Of a stretch of DNA of 64,000 nucleotides, positions 7,884-16,259 are shown one piece after another (positions within the stretch are counted from its first letter, which is position 1; each line of letters begins with the position of its first letter). The notes beneath the pieces were generated by a model, which saw only the letters and a list, made by a program, of their open reading frames with translations, was not told where the DNA came from and ran no database searches. A program made the translations under genes and the position numbers. This stretch comes from Paeniglutamicibacter kerguelensis (GTDB taxonomy: Bacteria > Actinomycetota > Actinomycetes > Actinomycetales > Micrococcaceae): positions 620,001 to 684,000 of the forward strand of contig NZ_JAGIOF010000001.1 of NCBI RefSeq assembly GCF_017876535.1, given 5' to 3'.

Positions 7884-8792
7884 TCAGTGGTCGTACGCGG
7901 TCAACGAGCGCAGCGGATGCCTGCCGGTGTTTTGGTTGTTCCAGATCACCACGGTCAGGGCAAGGATCCGCTGCAGGACCCGCACGGTGACCCCGGCAAT
8001 GGTTCTCCCGCCTTGTGATTCGAGGTCCAGCTGGCCCTTGAGTGTGTCGTTGATTGACTCGATGACCTGTCTCAATGGCTTCAGGAATTCCTTGCCCGGT
8101 CGTCGCCGCTCGCCCTGCCGGGTGGGCCGCACCAGGACGATGCCGGCCTCGGCCAGGTCCTGTTCAAAGATCCTGCCGTAGTAGTTCTTGTCCGCCAGGA
8201 TCACTTGCCCGGCCCCGATCCCGGCGGGCATGGAGTCCAGGATCCCCAGCAGGGTTTCGCGTTCGTCGGCCTTCGCGCCGGTCAACGCGAAACCCACCGG
8301 CAGCCCGGACAGCGTGCACAACAGGTGCAGGCGCAGGCCCCAGAACCAGCGTGAATGCGAGGCGCAGTACCCGTATTCGGCGAACCCCGCCAGCTCGGAG
8401 CGGTGCGCCGTCTCGCGGGAGCGCCCGCATTCGACGGGGGTGGAGTCGGCCACCCAGATGCCATCGGCCCACAGGCCGGTGTCCCGGCCCAGGTAGGCAA
8501 TCACGGCTTGGAGGGTTTCTCCCAAGTGCCGCAGGCGCTTGTTGTAGCCGGATTGCTCGGGCAGGTGTGGGAACCATTCGCAGAGGTCAGCCCTCGCATG
8601 GCGAAGCCAGCGGCGTTCCGAGGTGAAGCCCAGCAAGGCCTGGAGCACGGACACGGTGACCAGTTCCGCGTCGGTGATCCTCGGCTGCAAACCGACCGCC
8701 GGACGCCACGGAAGCAACTGCGGATTGGCCTTCAAAAAGTCGTCCGTCGAGGCGTACAGTGCTGTTGCAAGGGTGTCCAGGTCGTTGTCCAT
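7884..8792 (-). CDS. IS982-family transposase
   Basis: 302 residues, full length for the family. The N-terminus has the typical LDTLATALYASTDDFLK, and the DDE catalytic core is visible: VADSTPVECG (first Asp, near 115), LADKNYYG (second Asp, near 199) and QVIESINDTLKGQ (Glu, near 240). The C-terminus LRSLTAYDH is also typical. No frameshift or internal stop, and both ends of the element are present, so it may be active. It is the only gene of the element. Confidence 0.95.
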   Translation of the reverse strand: MDNDLDTLATALYASTDDFLKANPQLLPWRPAVGLQPRITDAELVTVSVLQALLGFTSERRWLRHARADLCEWFPHLPEQSGYNKRLRHLGETLQAVIAYLGRDTGLWADGIWVADSTPVECGRSRETAHRSELAGFAEYGYCASHSRWFWGLRLHLLCTLSGLPVGFALTGAKADERETLLGILDSMPAGIGAGQVILADKNYYGRIFEQDLAEAGIVLVRPTRQGERRRPGKEFLKPLRQVIESINDTLKGQLDLESQGGRTIAGVTVRVLQRILALTVVIWNNQNTGRHPLRSLTAYDH

Positions 8793-8856
8793 CGGAACCG
8801 TCCAAGGTCGATACGGGTAGTAATTCGAGTCTGGACACCCTTGCCTGCGCTGTCAC

Positions 8857-8877
8857 CCCTTGGAATCAATCATCTAG
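8857..8877 (-). repeat. right inverted repeat of the IS982 element
   Basis: Exact reverse complement of 7862-7882. Its terminal CTAG provides the stop codon (complement of 8874-8876) of the VOC gene next to it. Confidence 0.9.
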
Positions 8878-9518
8878 AGCGTGATGGAACCCTTGGGGGT
8901 TTCGAAGGTCACCGAAAGGATTCCCGGCGTCCCGTTGGGTGCCTGCCAGTCGACCTTGACTTCGCCGACGGGCAACTGCTCGGGCTGTCCGAGCCAGTCT
9001 GCGACGCGTTCGCTCGATCCGGCGATGCTGATCGACGAAATCTTGCCGACGGGCGTCAGGGCCTTCGACGGGTGCAGGTTTTCTGTCCCGTCATCCCAAC
9101 GCAGCATGTAGGGGACCTGCGGATCGGCGATCAAACCGTTGATGCCGATCTGGCGCCAGGTCAGTTCCTGTCCATCGGGGAACTTCCGGTTTCCCGGCAC
9201 CGAGCCACGGCCCAGGCGTGCCTCGACCGGTGCCAGGTCATCAACCGCAACGCACCAGCCCATCCAGCCGCCACCAAGTTCGGAACGGGCGCGAACGGCC
9301 TGGCCGAACGGTGCCTTGTCCGATGACGGGTGGTTCAGTACCTCGACAACTTCGAGGTACTGGTCATTCAGCAACGGGAAGATGACATTGCGGGTGCCAA
9401 ATCGTGGGTGTATACCGCCCTTTACAGATTCGAGTCCAAGGGCCGCGCCGATCCGAGCGGCAGTTGCCGCGAGGCCGTCGGGTCCACAAGCGTAAGTTAC
9501 ATGGTCCAACCTCATCAT
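8874..9518 (-). CDS. VOC-family (glyoxalase-like) protein
   Basis: 214 residues. The N-terminal LDHVTYACG and the later segments LNDQYLEVVEVL and GWMGWCVAVDD fit the glyoxalase-like fold of metal-dependent dioxygenases, lyases and isomerases; no substrate can be given. Start ATG ATG at 9518/9515 after a GGGGG stretch. The C-terminal sequence (FETPKGSITL) looks complete, but the TAG stop is contributed by the outermost bases of the IS982 element or its target duplication, so the element landed precisely at the gene end without truncating the protein. Confidence 0.8.
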   Translation of the reverse strand: MMRLDHVTYACGPDGLAATAARIGAALGLESVKGGIHPRFGTRNVIFPLLNDQYLEVVEVLNHPSSDKAPFGQAVRARSELGGGWMGWCVAVDDLAPVEARLGRGSVPGNRKFPDGQELTWRQIGINGLIADPQVPYMLRWDDGTENLHPSKALTPVGKISSISIAGSSERVADWLGQPEQLPVGEVKVDWQAPNGTPGILSVTFETPKGSITL

Positions 9519-9687
9519 GCCCCCATCATGGCACGATGTGATCTAGCTCTCGACTTAGGATTGCCTAACTTGAGTTTGGCTGGTGGTTTCATGGTCGAGA
9601 TCGGGGCGCCGCTCCGCTTTTTCGGCATTGTCATATTTTGAGATGATCTTGCGCGCCCGCAATTCCGTGCGCCAGACTGATTTACAA

Positions 9688-9772
9688 GGTCATGAGTTCC
9701 AGCAACAAGCCCCGGCTTGCTGGACGGCAACCCTCCACCGCGGTGGGGTGCCCCGGGTGAAGACCAGGCCCT
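9688..9772 (+). ncRNA. SAM-IV riboswitch (S-adenosylmethionine)
   Basis: The 85-base segment carries conserved features of the actinobacterial SAM-IV aptamer: GGTCATGAG at the 5' side, AAGCCCCGGCTTGCTGG, GGCAACCCTCC, the GGTGGGGTGCCCCGGGTGA segment able to form the pseudoknot, and GACCAG closing the outer stem. It lies about 105 bases before metY. Known members switch off methionine genes when SAM is plentiful. The downstream expression platform between 9773 and 9878 may act on translation; no strong terminator is visible there. Confidence 0.92.
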
Positions 9773-9878
9773 GCGTCACAAGGATGCAGGACAAGCGCGG
9801 GCATGCCCCCTACGTAACATACGACGCCACAGGTGTCTGTTACGGGCATACCCCTTGATTCCTTTGAAGGGGAGAACG

Positions 9879-11225
9879 ATGTCAAACGACTGGTCATTCG
9901 AAACTCGTCAGATCCACGTGGGCCAGGAGCCCGACGCCACCACCGGCGCGCGGGCCCTGCCGATCTACCAAACCACTGCCTTTGTGTTCCCGACCGCGGA
10001 AAGCGCGGCCGCACGCTTCGCGCTCCAGGAACTGGAACCGATCTACACGCGCATCGGTAACCCCACCCAAGACGCAGTGGAGCAGCGCATCGCCAGCCTC
10101 GAGGGAGGCGTCGGTGCACTGCTGCTGGCCTCGGGCCAGGCCGCCACGACCTTCGCGGTCCTCAACCTCGCCGAGGCCGGGGACCACATCGTGGCAAGCC
10201 CCAGCCTGTATGGCGGAACGCAGAACCTGTTCAAGCACACGCTGCGCAAGCTGGGCATCGAGGTCACTTTTGTTGCCGATCCCGACGACCTCGAGGGTTG
10301 GCGCGCCGCGATCAAGCCGAACACCAAGGCACTCTTCGGCGAGGTCGTATCCAACCCCCGCCAGGACGTCCTGGACATCGAATCGATCTCGGCCATCGCC
10401 CACGAGGCCGGCGTCCCGCTGATCGTCGACAACACACTTGCCACCCCGTACCTGGTGCGTCCCATCGAATGGGGTGCGGACATCGTGATCCACTCGGCCA
10501 CCAAGTACCTCGGCGGCCACGGCACGGCCATCGCCGGCGTCATCGTGGACTCGGGCAACTTCGACTTCGCCGCCGACCCGGAAAAGTTCCCGGGCTTCAA
10601 CACCCCGGACGAGTCCTACAACGGCCTGGTCTTCGGCCGCGACCTGGGTGTCGACGGCATCCTCGGCGCCAACCTTGCCTACATCCTCAAGGCCCGCGTC
10701 CAGCTGCTGCGCGACCTGGGCTCGGCCGTTTCCCCGTTCAATGCGTTCCTGATCGCCCAGGGCCTGGAAACGCTGTCGCTGCGCATCGAACGCCACGTCT
10801 CCAACGCCGTGGAGGTCGCCAACTGGCTTGAGGCGCAGCCGCAGGTCGAGTCGGTCAACTACGCCGGCATCGAGTCGAGCCCGTGGTTCGAGCGCGGCCG
10901 CAAGTACGGCCCGAAGGGCATCGGGGCGATTGTTGCTTTCGAAATCTCCGGCGGCCTCGAGGCCGGCCAAGGTTTCGTTGACGCGCTGAAGCTGCACTCC
11001 CACGTGGCAAACCTTGGCGACGTCCGCTCGCTGGTGGTCCACCCGGCCTCCACCACCCACGCGCAGCTCACCGAGGCCGAGCGGGTCGCGGCCGGTGTTT
11101 CCCCGGGGCTGGTGCGCCTGAGCGTGGGCATTGAAAACGTTGCCGACATCATTGCCGACCTCCGGGCCGGCTTTGAGGCAGTCGCCTCGCTGGCCGAGGT
11201 TGAACTGCAGGGTGTAACTCGTTGA
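9879..11225 (+). CDS. metY: O-acetylhomoserine sulfhydrylase (aminocarboxypropyltransferase)
   Basis: 448 residues. A PLP enzyme of the Cys/Met metabolism family: it replaces the acetyl group of O-acetylhomoserine by sulfide to give homocysteine. Visible features are IYTRIGNPT near 55-63, ASGQAAT near 84-90, the PLP-binding Asp in LIVDNTLATP near 184, and the PLP lysine in HSATKYLGG at K209. Start ATG 9879 has AAGGGGAG 6 bases upstream; the open frame further upstream overlaps the riboswitch and is not coding. metX follows with overlapping stop and start. Confidence 0.96.
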   Translation: MSNDWSFETRQIHVGQEPDATTGARALPIYQTTAFVFPTAESAAARFALQELEPIYTRIGNPTQDAVEQRIASLEGGVGALLLASGQAATTFAVLNLAEAGDHIVASPSLYGGTQNLFKHTLRKLGIEVTFVADPDDLEGWRAAIKPNTKALFGEVVSNPRQDVLDIESISAIAHEAGVPLIVDNTLATPYLVRPIEWGADIVIHSATKYLGGHGTAIAGVIVDSGNFDFAADPEKFPGFNTPDESYNGLVFGRDLGVDGILGANLAYILKARVQLLRDLGSAVSPFNAFLIAQGLETLSLRIERHVSNAVEVANWLEAQPQVESVNYAGIESSPWFERGRKYGPKGIGAIVAFEISGGLEAGQGFVDALKLHSHVANLGDVRSLVVHPASTTHAQLTEAERVAAGVSPGLVRLSVGIENVADIIADLRAGFEAVASLAEVELQGVTR

Positions 11226-12370
11226 GCGTGGAGACTGACGTGGTGCTTTACGACGCCGAAACCGCCCAGACGTTGGACTATGCCCCGGACGGGATCCTTC
11301 GGCACCTCCGCACGGGTGAATACACCTTTGAAACCGGCGGCGTGCTTCCGGACGTGGTGCTGGGCTTTGAAACCTGGGGGACGCTCAACGAAGACGCGTC
11401 CAACGCGGTTTATATCGCCCACGCGCTGACCGGGGACTCGCACGTTGCACGCGGCCTCTCAACGGAGCCCGGCTGGTGGGACGGCTTTGTGGGCCCGGGA
11501 AAGACCGTGGACACCGACCGCTACTTTGTGGTCTCGGCAAACATGGTCGGCGGCTGCTCGGGATCCACCGGACCGGCCAGCCTGGACCCGGACGGCAAGC
11601 CGTGGGGCTCGCGTTTCCCCTTCACCACCATCAAGGACTCCGTGCGCCTCGAGGCGCGCCTGGCCGATGCCCTGGGCATCAAGGTCTGGCACACGGTGCT
11701 CGGCGGTTCCATGGGCGGGGCCCGGGTGCTGGAATGGGCCGTGGAGTTCCCGGAGCGCGTGAAGAACTGCGTCGTGGTTGCGGCTACCGCGGAATCCTCG
11801 GCGGAACAGATTGCGTTTGCCCAGGCACAGAGTGCGGCCATCCGCCTTGACCCGGACTTTGCCGGCGGCGACTACTACGCCAACGACAATCTCCCCTCGG
11901 CGGGGCTCGGCCTGGCCCGCAGGATCGCTCACATCACCTACCGTGCCGAACCCGAGCTCGAGGTGCGCTTCGGCCGCGCCGCACAGGAAGGTGAGGCGCC
12001 GGTTGGCTCCGCGAACCTGAACCGCGGGCGCTACCAGGTGGAAAGCTACCTGGACCACCAAGCCGGCAAGCTGGTGGGCCGCTTCGACGCCAACAGCTAC
12101 CTGGTGCTGACCGAGGCCTTGATGAGCCACGACGTGGGTCGGGGGCATGGTTCCGTCCAGACGGCACTGGCACGACTCAGTTCGGTGAATTTCTTCGTTT
12201 CAGCGGTTGATTCCGATCGCCTGTACTGGCCCGAACAATCGGAACGCCTGGCGAAGGCCCTGCCGAACCCGGTGGAGGTCCGCTACATCACCTCGCCGAT
12301 CGGGCACGACGGGTTCCTGACCGATATCGAGCAGCTCGGCGATGCACTTGCGGAACAGATTTTCTCCTAG
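11222..12370 (+). CDS. metX: homoserine O-acetyltransferase
   Basis: 382 residues from TTG 11222, which overlaps the metY stop; GTG 11228 is an alternative start. Alpha/beta-hydrolase fold enzyme that acetylates homoserine with acetyl-CoA, feeding metY. The catalytic Ser is in GGSMGGARVLEW (S163), the His in PIGHDGFLTD (H362), with Asp in the VDSDRLYWPEQ segment. The GGCSGSTGP oxyanion segment is near 110-118. Co-transcribed with metY under the SAM-IV riboswitch. Confidence 0.95.
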   Translation: MSVETDVVLYDAETAQTLDYAPDGILRHLRTGEYTFETGGVLPDVVLGFETWGTLNEDASNAVYIAHALTGDSHVARGLSTEPGWWDGFVGPGKTVDTDRYFVVSANMVGGCSGSTGPASLDPDGKPWGSRFPFTTIKDSVRLEARLADALGIKVWHTVLGGSMGGARVLEWAVEFPERVKNCVVVAATAESSAEQIAFAQAQSAAIRLDPDFAGGDYYANDNLPSAGLGLARRIAHITYRAEPELEVRFGRAAQEGEAPVGSANLNRGRYQVESYLDHQAGKLVGRFDANSYLVLTEALMSHDVGRGHGSVQTALARLSSVNFFVSAVDSDRLYWPEQSERLAKALPNPVEVRYITSPIGHDGFLTDIEQLGDALAEQIFS

Positions 12371-12402
12371 GGATCTGACTCGCAGAAGGCCTTTGAGGGC
12401 CT

Positions 12403-12457
12403 AAAGACATATGGCCCGGGTTGAAGATCCATTCTTCAACCCGGGCCATGCGTCTTT
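12403..12457. terminator. bidirectional hairpin terminator
   Basis: AAAGAC plus ATGGCCCGGGTTGAAG on the left pair with CTTCAACCCGGGCCAT plus GTCTTT on the right, giving a long perfect stem with T/A tracts on both sides. It separates metX from the convergent SHOCT-domain gene. Confidence 0.85.
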
Positions 12458-12469
12458 GTTGGTCCAAAA

Positions 12470-12889
12470 CTAGTCGCCCAGAGCCTTGAGCCGGGCCTGC
12501 GTGTGCTCATCACGCGTGATGAGACCGCGAGCCAAAAGACCGTCCAGTTCAATCAATTTCTGTTCAACAGTCTTCTTAGGTGCCAGCATCTCCGAGTTGG
12601 CAGCACGGACCGCCAATTCGGTTTGCAGTGTGAACGGATCCAGCCCAGCGTTCTTGCCGGCCTTGTAATTTCGGACCCAAATGAAAGCCGTGAATATGAA
12701 GCCCACGAGGACGAGCAACGCGACGATTCCGAAGATGACGTCGAATGATTCAAAAATGAAACCCAACCCGCCGGGATAGCCGGCCAGTTCTGGGTCCACG
12801 TATCCAAAGTCGACAGCGTCCTCGATCCCCATTTGTTCCAGGACTTCCGGCGGAATGTCGTCGGTGGTTGTCGTGCCTGCAAAAATCAT
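12470..12889 (-). CDS. membrane protein with C-terminal SHOCT domain
   Basis: 139 residues. An acidic N-terminal stretch, one long membrane segment near 47-70 (VIFGIVALLVLVGFIFTAFI), and a C-terminal short oligomerisation module (KLIELDGLLARGLITRDEH) at about 112-135, the SHOCT signature. Role unknown; SHOCT modules often tether or oligomerise small proteins. It lies alone between metX and an SGNH hydrolase gene in the same direction. Confidence 0.7.
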   Translation of the reverse strand: MIFAGTTTTDDIPPEVLEQMGIEDAVDFGYVDPELAGYPGGLGFIFESFDVIFGIVALLVLVGFIFTAFIWVRNYKAGKNAGLDPFTLQTELAVRAANSEMLAPKKTVEQKLIELDGLLARGLITRDEHTQARLKALGD

Positions 12890-13040
12890 CGTTGCCGTCC
12901 TGTCGCGGTGTCCACCGCAGTATCCTCGGCCATCGCGCTGGCCCGTAGGTGCTAGTCAAGCATCGATCGGTCGTGAAACTGACGATTTTCGCCAACCGTT
13001 TTTCATTTGTGACGAATGGATCGGTTTCTCGGCGAGATGT

Positions 13041-13901
13041 TTAGTCCATCAAACCGGTTCCAAGCGATGAACCGGGCGTGTGGTCGCTGAACGGAACGGC
13101 CAAGGGGCGCTTGGGCGTGATGCCGTCGCCCGAAGATTGATGGCGGATCCGACGCAGCACCCAGGGGGCCAAGTGGGTGCGGGCCCAAATCAGGTCTTCT
13201 CGGCGGGCCTCGCGCCAGTTCTTGGTTTCGGCCTCACCGGGTCGGGCTTGCTGGAGGTCATGCGAAACGTTCAGCGCGTCAAGGGCCATGGCCGCGATCG
13301 TGTGGTGTCCGAGGGGCGAGAAATGCAGGCGGTCCTCGGACCACATGTGCGGCTGGTGTAATTCGCGCAGGGACCACATGTCTGCCACGACTGCGTCGTA
13401 TCGGGCGGCGATCGTGCGAACGTTTTCGTTGTAGATCGCTACCTTGCCTCGGATGCCGGCCAATACCGGGGTGTCGCGGATGTCCGGGCCGGTGAAAAGC
13501 AGGATGGTTGAGCCGGAGGTCGCAAGAATCCGCATGAGTGCATCGAGTTTGTCGGCGATGGCGTCCGGATCCCCGCCGGGGCGAATGACGTCGTTGCCGC
13601 CGGCGCACAGGCTGATTAAGTCCGGCTTGAGCTCAAGTGCCGGGCCCGCCTGCTCGTCGAAAACCTGGGCAATGAGACGGCCGCGGATTGCGAGGTTCGC
13701 GTAGGCGAAGTCCTCGACCCCGCGGCTGAGTTGTTCGGCCACTCGATCTGCCCACCCGCGGTAGCCACCGGGGCTGCTTGGATCAACATCGCCGATTCCT
13801 TCGGTGAAGGAATCGCCCAGGGCCACGTAGCGCCGCCATGGGTGGATCAGCGTGCTGTCGGTCGCGGAATCTTCTTTGAGGGGATTGGCCATGTTGTTCA
13901 C
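13041..13901 (-). CDS. SGNH/GDSL-family hydrolase
   Basis: 286 residues. SGNH blocks are complete: ALGDSFTEG with catalytic Ser 31, Gly in the NLAIRG region, CAGGNDV with Asn near 117, and DRLHFSPLGHH with Asp and His near 195-201. No signal peptide, so it is likely cytoplasmic. Such enzymes are esterases or acyl hydrolases with broad specificity. The start is uncertain: GTG at 13901 or ATG at 13892. Divergent from the esterase gene at 13950, with only 48 bases between, so the two share a promoter region. Confidence 0.85.
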   Translation of the reverse strand: MNNMANPLKEDSATDSTLIHPWRRYVALGDSFTEGIGDVDPSSPGGYRGWADRVAEQLSRGVEDFAYANLAIRGRLIAQVFDEQAGPALELKPDLISLCAGGNDVIRPGGDPDAIADKLDALMRILATSGSTILLFTGPDIRDTPVLAGIRGKVAIYNENVRTIAARYDAVVADMWSLRELHQPHMWSEDRLHFSPLGHHTIAAMALDALNVSHDLQQARPGEAETKNWREARREDLIWARTHLAPWVLRRIRHQSSGDGITPKRPLAVPFSDHTPGSSLGTGLMD

Positions 13902-13949
13902 AGAGGCATTCTTACCAAAGAATACGTAAGTTACCTAAGCGTAGGTTAA

Positions 13950-14648
13950 ATGGCGACACCAACGGAGCGCGGATTCTGGTTGACTGGATGGGTGAGTGAA
14001 AATACCTGGAACCCCACTGTCCTCTGGTCGCGCCCCGAAGCCGAGCGGGCCGGCACGCCATTGCTGGTGCTCTTGCACGGATACCTGTCCAACGAAGAAG
14101 ACCTCATGGGATTGGCCCCTATGCTTCCCGACGAATTCACCGTTGTTTCGGTGCGGGCCCCGAAGGCCCTTGGCCCGGGCTTCACCTGGTTCCCGCTCAT
14201 GCAGGACCTTGACTATTCGTTTGATGCGGTCAAGGAGTCGGTCGCGGATTTGTGGGCCTGGCTCGAGCCGATCGCCAAACAGCACTCTTCCGTAAGCCTG
14301 CTGGGGTTCTCCATGGGCATGGCGGTGGCCACGTCGCTGCTGCGCCACCAGCCGCAGGCGATCTCCACCGTCATTGGACTCTCGGGCTTCGCTGTACCGG
14401 GGGACGAGTCCGGATTCTTCAAGGACGATGAACTTGCGGCCGTCAAGACCCCGATGTTCTGGGGTCGCGACCAGGCTGATCCCGTCATCACGACGGACAA
14501 GGTCGAGTACACCCACGCCTGGGCCACCGAAAACGTGCATGTCACCAAGGTGCTGTACGCAAACATGTTGCACTCGGTCAATGCTCAGGAAATGGCGCAC
14601 GTGCACGAATTCCTGACTCACGTGGTGTTGAAGGGTGCCACCGTCTAA
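13950..14648 (+). CDS. carboxylesterase/phospholipase-like alpha/beta hydrolase
   Basis: 232 residues. The fold and motifs match the small esterase (PF02230-like) family: LLHGYLSNEED near 41-51 for the oxyanion hole, GFSMGMA with Ser 121, DQADPVI with the likely Asp near 178, and the His in MLHSVN near 212. Substrate unknown. Divergent from the SGNH hydrolase gene. A strong terminator follows. Confidence 0.85.
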   Translation: MATPTERGFWLTGWVSENTWNPTVLWSRPEAERAGTPLLVLLHGYLSNEEDLMGLAPMLPDEFTVVSVRAPKALGPGFTWFPLMQDLDYSFDAVKESVADLWAWLEPIAKQHSSVSLLGFSMGMAVATSLLRHQPQAISTVIGLSGFAVPGDESGFFKDDELAAVKTPMFWGRDQADPVITTDKVEYTHAWATENVHVTKVLYANMLHSVNAQEMAHVHEFLTHVVLKGATV

Positions 14649-14680
14649 CCCTCTTGTGCCGTTTGCTTGAAGCAAGAACG

Positions 14681-14712
14681 AACCTCCCGCTTGATACAAG
14701 CGGGAGGTTTTT
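14681..14712 (+). terminator. rho-independent terminator after the esterase gene
   Basis: AACCTCCCGCTTG (14681-14693) pairs perfectly with CAAGCGGGAGGTT and runs into TTTTTT. Canonical hairpin and T-tract. Confidence 0.9.
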
Positions 14713-14753
14713 TGCGCCTCCCCGGCAGCGCCAACGGCACTCGCGAAAACCCG

Positions 14754-14873
14754 GTGGCAGGTGCTGGAGGTGCCCTGCTGGCGGAAGCATCGGCGCTGAA
14801 GGGGGAGGCGAGATCCGCCGGTTTGAACCTTGACGAGCTTCAAAGACTTGTGGCGGCCGCCTGGAAATCCTAG
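14754..14873 (+). pseudogene. possible C-terminal remnant of a GntR-type regulator
   Basis: A short open frame ending in GLNLDELQRLVAAAWKS and TAG resembles the extreme C-terminus of YtrA-like GntR regulators (a short helix with LDEL and a final W). Nothing upstream continues the protein, since the esterase terminator intervenes. The identification rests on a few residues and may be chance. Confidence 0.2.
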
Positions 14874-14886
14874 CGGCCGCCACAAG
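14847..14886. terminator. 14-bp perfect inverted repeat, bidirectional terminator-like
   Basis: CTTGTGGCGGCCGC (14847-14860) pairs with GCGGCCGCCACAAG (14873-14886) around a 12-base loop. It lies 20 bases downstream of the end of the convergent S4-domain gene, so it probably ends that gene. Confidence 0.6.
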
Positions 14887-14906
14887 GCGTGTTCAGAATG
14901 GGGAAA

Positions 14907-15134
14907 CTAAGCGGTTTCGATCTGGACCGATTCGCCGTTCACCGTGACGGTGTCACCGTTGCGGATCTGGGCACCGCGGCGGGTCTCGATCTCGCCGTTG
15001 ACCTTCACCAGTCCGTCTTCGATCATCTGCTTGGCGTGCAAGCCGTCCTCGGCCAGGGACGCCAGCTTGAGCAGCTGTCCCAGCCGGATTGATTCGTCGC
15101 GGATCTGAATGTGGAATACCTCGGAATTTGCCAT
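14907..15134 (-). CDS. small S4-domain RNA-binding protein (YbcJ/RqcP-like)
   Basis: 75 residues, nearly all a single S4 domain: IRLGQLLKLASLAEDG, then KQMIEDGLVKVNGE, RRGAQIRNGD and TV at the end. Such stand-alone S4 proteins bind structured RNA, in related cases at the ribosome. It is monocistronic, with its own terminator-like hairpin. Start ATG 15134 has no strong ribosome binding site. Confidence 0.88.
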   Translation of the reverse strand: MANSEVFHIQIRDESIRLGQLLKLASLAEDGLHAKQMIEDGLVKVNGEIETRRGAQIRNGDTVTVNGESVQIETA

Positions 15135-15278
15135 GCATCAATCATCGCGCATCATCCGGACGCGATGTGCATGAAGTGATGATGACGCTGAAGTTTGTGG
15201 CGTAGCCGACAGAATGTCGAGCCCCGCGAAGGGTGGGAGTACGTTTCTCTAGGTAGGCATCCCGTTCCAAGGAGAAGT

Positions 15279-16259
15279 GTGGCACGTCCAGAACCCAGCG
15301 CAGTCGCAGGTGCATTGGTGCTCGCCGGCTCGGCGGGCATGCTGATGCCGCTTCAGGCGCTGATCACCTCCAGCGCTGCGGCGCCCCTCGGAGGATTCCT
15401 GCCGGCAGCGATCCTCAGCGCATCGACCGCGCTGGCCTGCATGCTAGTCGCGAGTGTCTCGATCCCGGCCGCCCGCCGGGGCTGGAGGCAAGTCGGCACG
15501 GTGTGGCGCGAACGCAGCGTTCCCCGCTACTTCGTTCTGGCGGGCTTGATCGGCGCCTACTACATCGTCGCGCAGGCGATGAGCGTGGGCAGCATCGGGC
15601 TGGCCCTCTTTGCCGTGGCTGTTGTCGGGGCAAGGACGCTGTCGAGCATCCTCATCGACGTGATCGGGTTCAGCCCCGCGGGTCGCCAACCCATCACCAG
15701 ACAGCGGCTGGCCGGCGCCTGCCTCTTGGTTGTCGGGGCCTCGGTGGCCGCGTGGGGGACAGGTGCGCGGGCAGCCGAAGACCCGATGGCGCCGGTAGCG
15801 CTGGTGGTGGCGATCGTCGCCGGGTTGCTGGTCAGTTTCCAGCAGTCGATGAACGGGAGGGCCGGGCAGGCCTACGGGTCGACGGCGACGGCAACAACCA
15901 TCAACTATGTGGCCTCCGTCGGCGGGCTGCTCCTGGCGATGGCCGTCGTTGCCCTGCTGGGCGTCGAATCCTTCGGCTTTGCCGAAGCGCCGCAATGGTG
16001 GATGTATTTCGCCGGTCCACTCGGCATCCTTTTTGTCGTCACGGGCGTCAGCCTGGTTCCCAAGCTTGGATCACTGGTGCTGGGCATTGGGTTGGTGACC
16101 GGGCAACTCGTGGGTTCGCTGTTGATGGACCTGCTGCTTGAACCGGAACGGGTCGGCACCAGTGAAATCGTTGGAACCCTGCTGACCCTCGTGGCCGTAT
16201 TCATCACTTCATGGCGCCCCAACGGGCGACCGCAATGGAAAGCAAGCAAGTTATCGTGA
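15279..16259 (+). CDS. DMT-superfamily (YdcZ/EamA-like) transporter, first of tandem pair
   Basis: 326 residues from GTG 15279, chosen because GGAGA lies 5 bases before it; the frame extends upstream without a good start. About ten hydrophobic helices in two homologous halves. Each half begins with a segment like MLMPLQALITSSAA or VSFQQSMNGRAGQAYG, characteristic of YdcZ-type DMT proteins. Substrate unknown. The next gene overlaps it by four bases (GTGA) and encodes a homologue. Confidence 0.8.
   Translation: MARPEPSAVAGALVLAGSAGMLMPLQALITSSAAAPLGGFLPAAILSASTALACMLVASVSIPAARRGWRQVGTVWRERSVPRYFVLAGLIGAYYIVAQAMSVGSIGLALFAVAVVGARTLSSILIDVIGFSPAGRQPITRQRLAGACLLVVGASVAAWGTGARAAEDPMAPVALVVAIVAGLLVSFQQSMNGRAGQAYGSTATATTINYVASVGGLLLAMAVVALLGVESFGFAEAPQWWMYFAGPLGILFVVTGVSLVPKLGSLVLGIGLVTGQLVGSLLMDLLLEPERVGTSEIVGTLLTLVAVFITSWRPNGRPQWKASKLS

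Larger units (their letters stand above)
7862..8877 (-). mobile_element. IS982-family insertion sequence, apparently intact
   Basis: About 1016 bp, bounded by 21-bp perfect inverted repeats (7862-7882 and 8857-8877) and holding one complete transposase gene. Size, single-frame transposase and its sequence fit the IS982 family. The outermost CTAG on both ends is palindromic, so it may belong to the ends or to a 4-base target duplication. The element sits exactly at the 3' end of the VOC gene. Confidence 0.9.
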
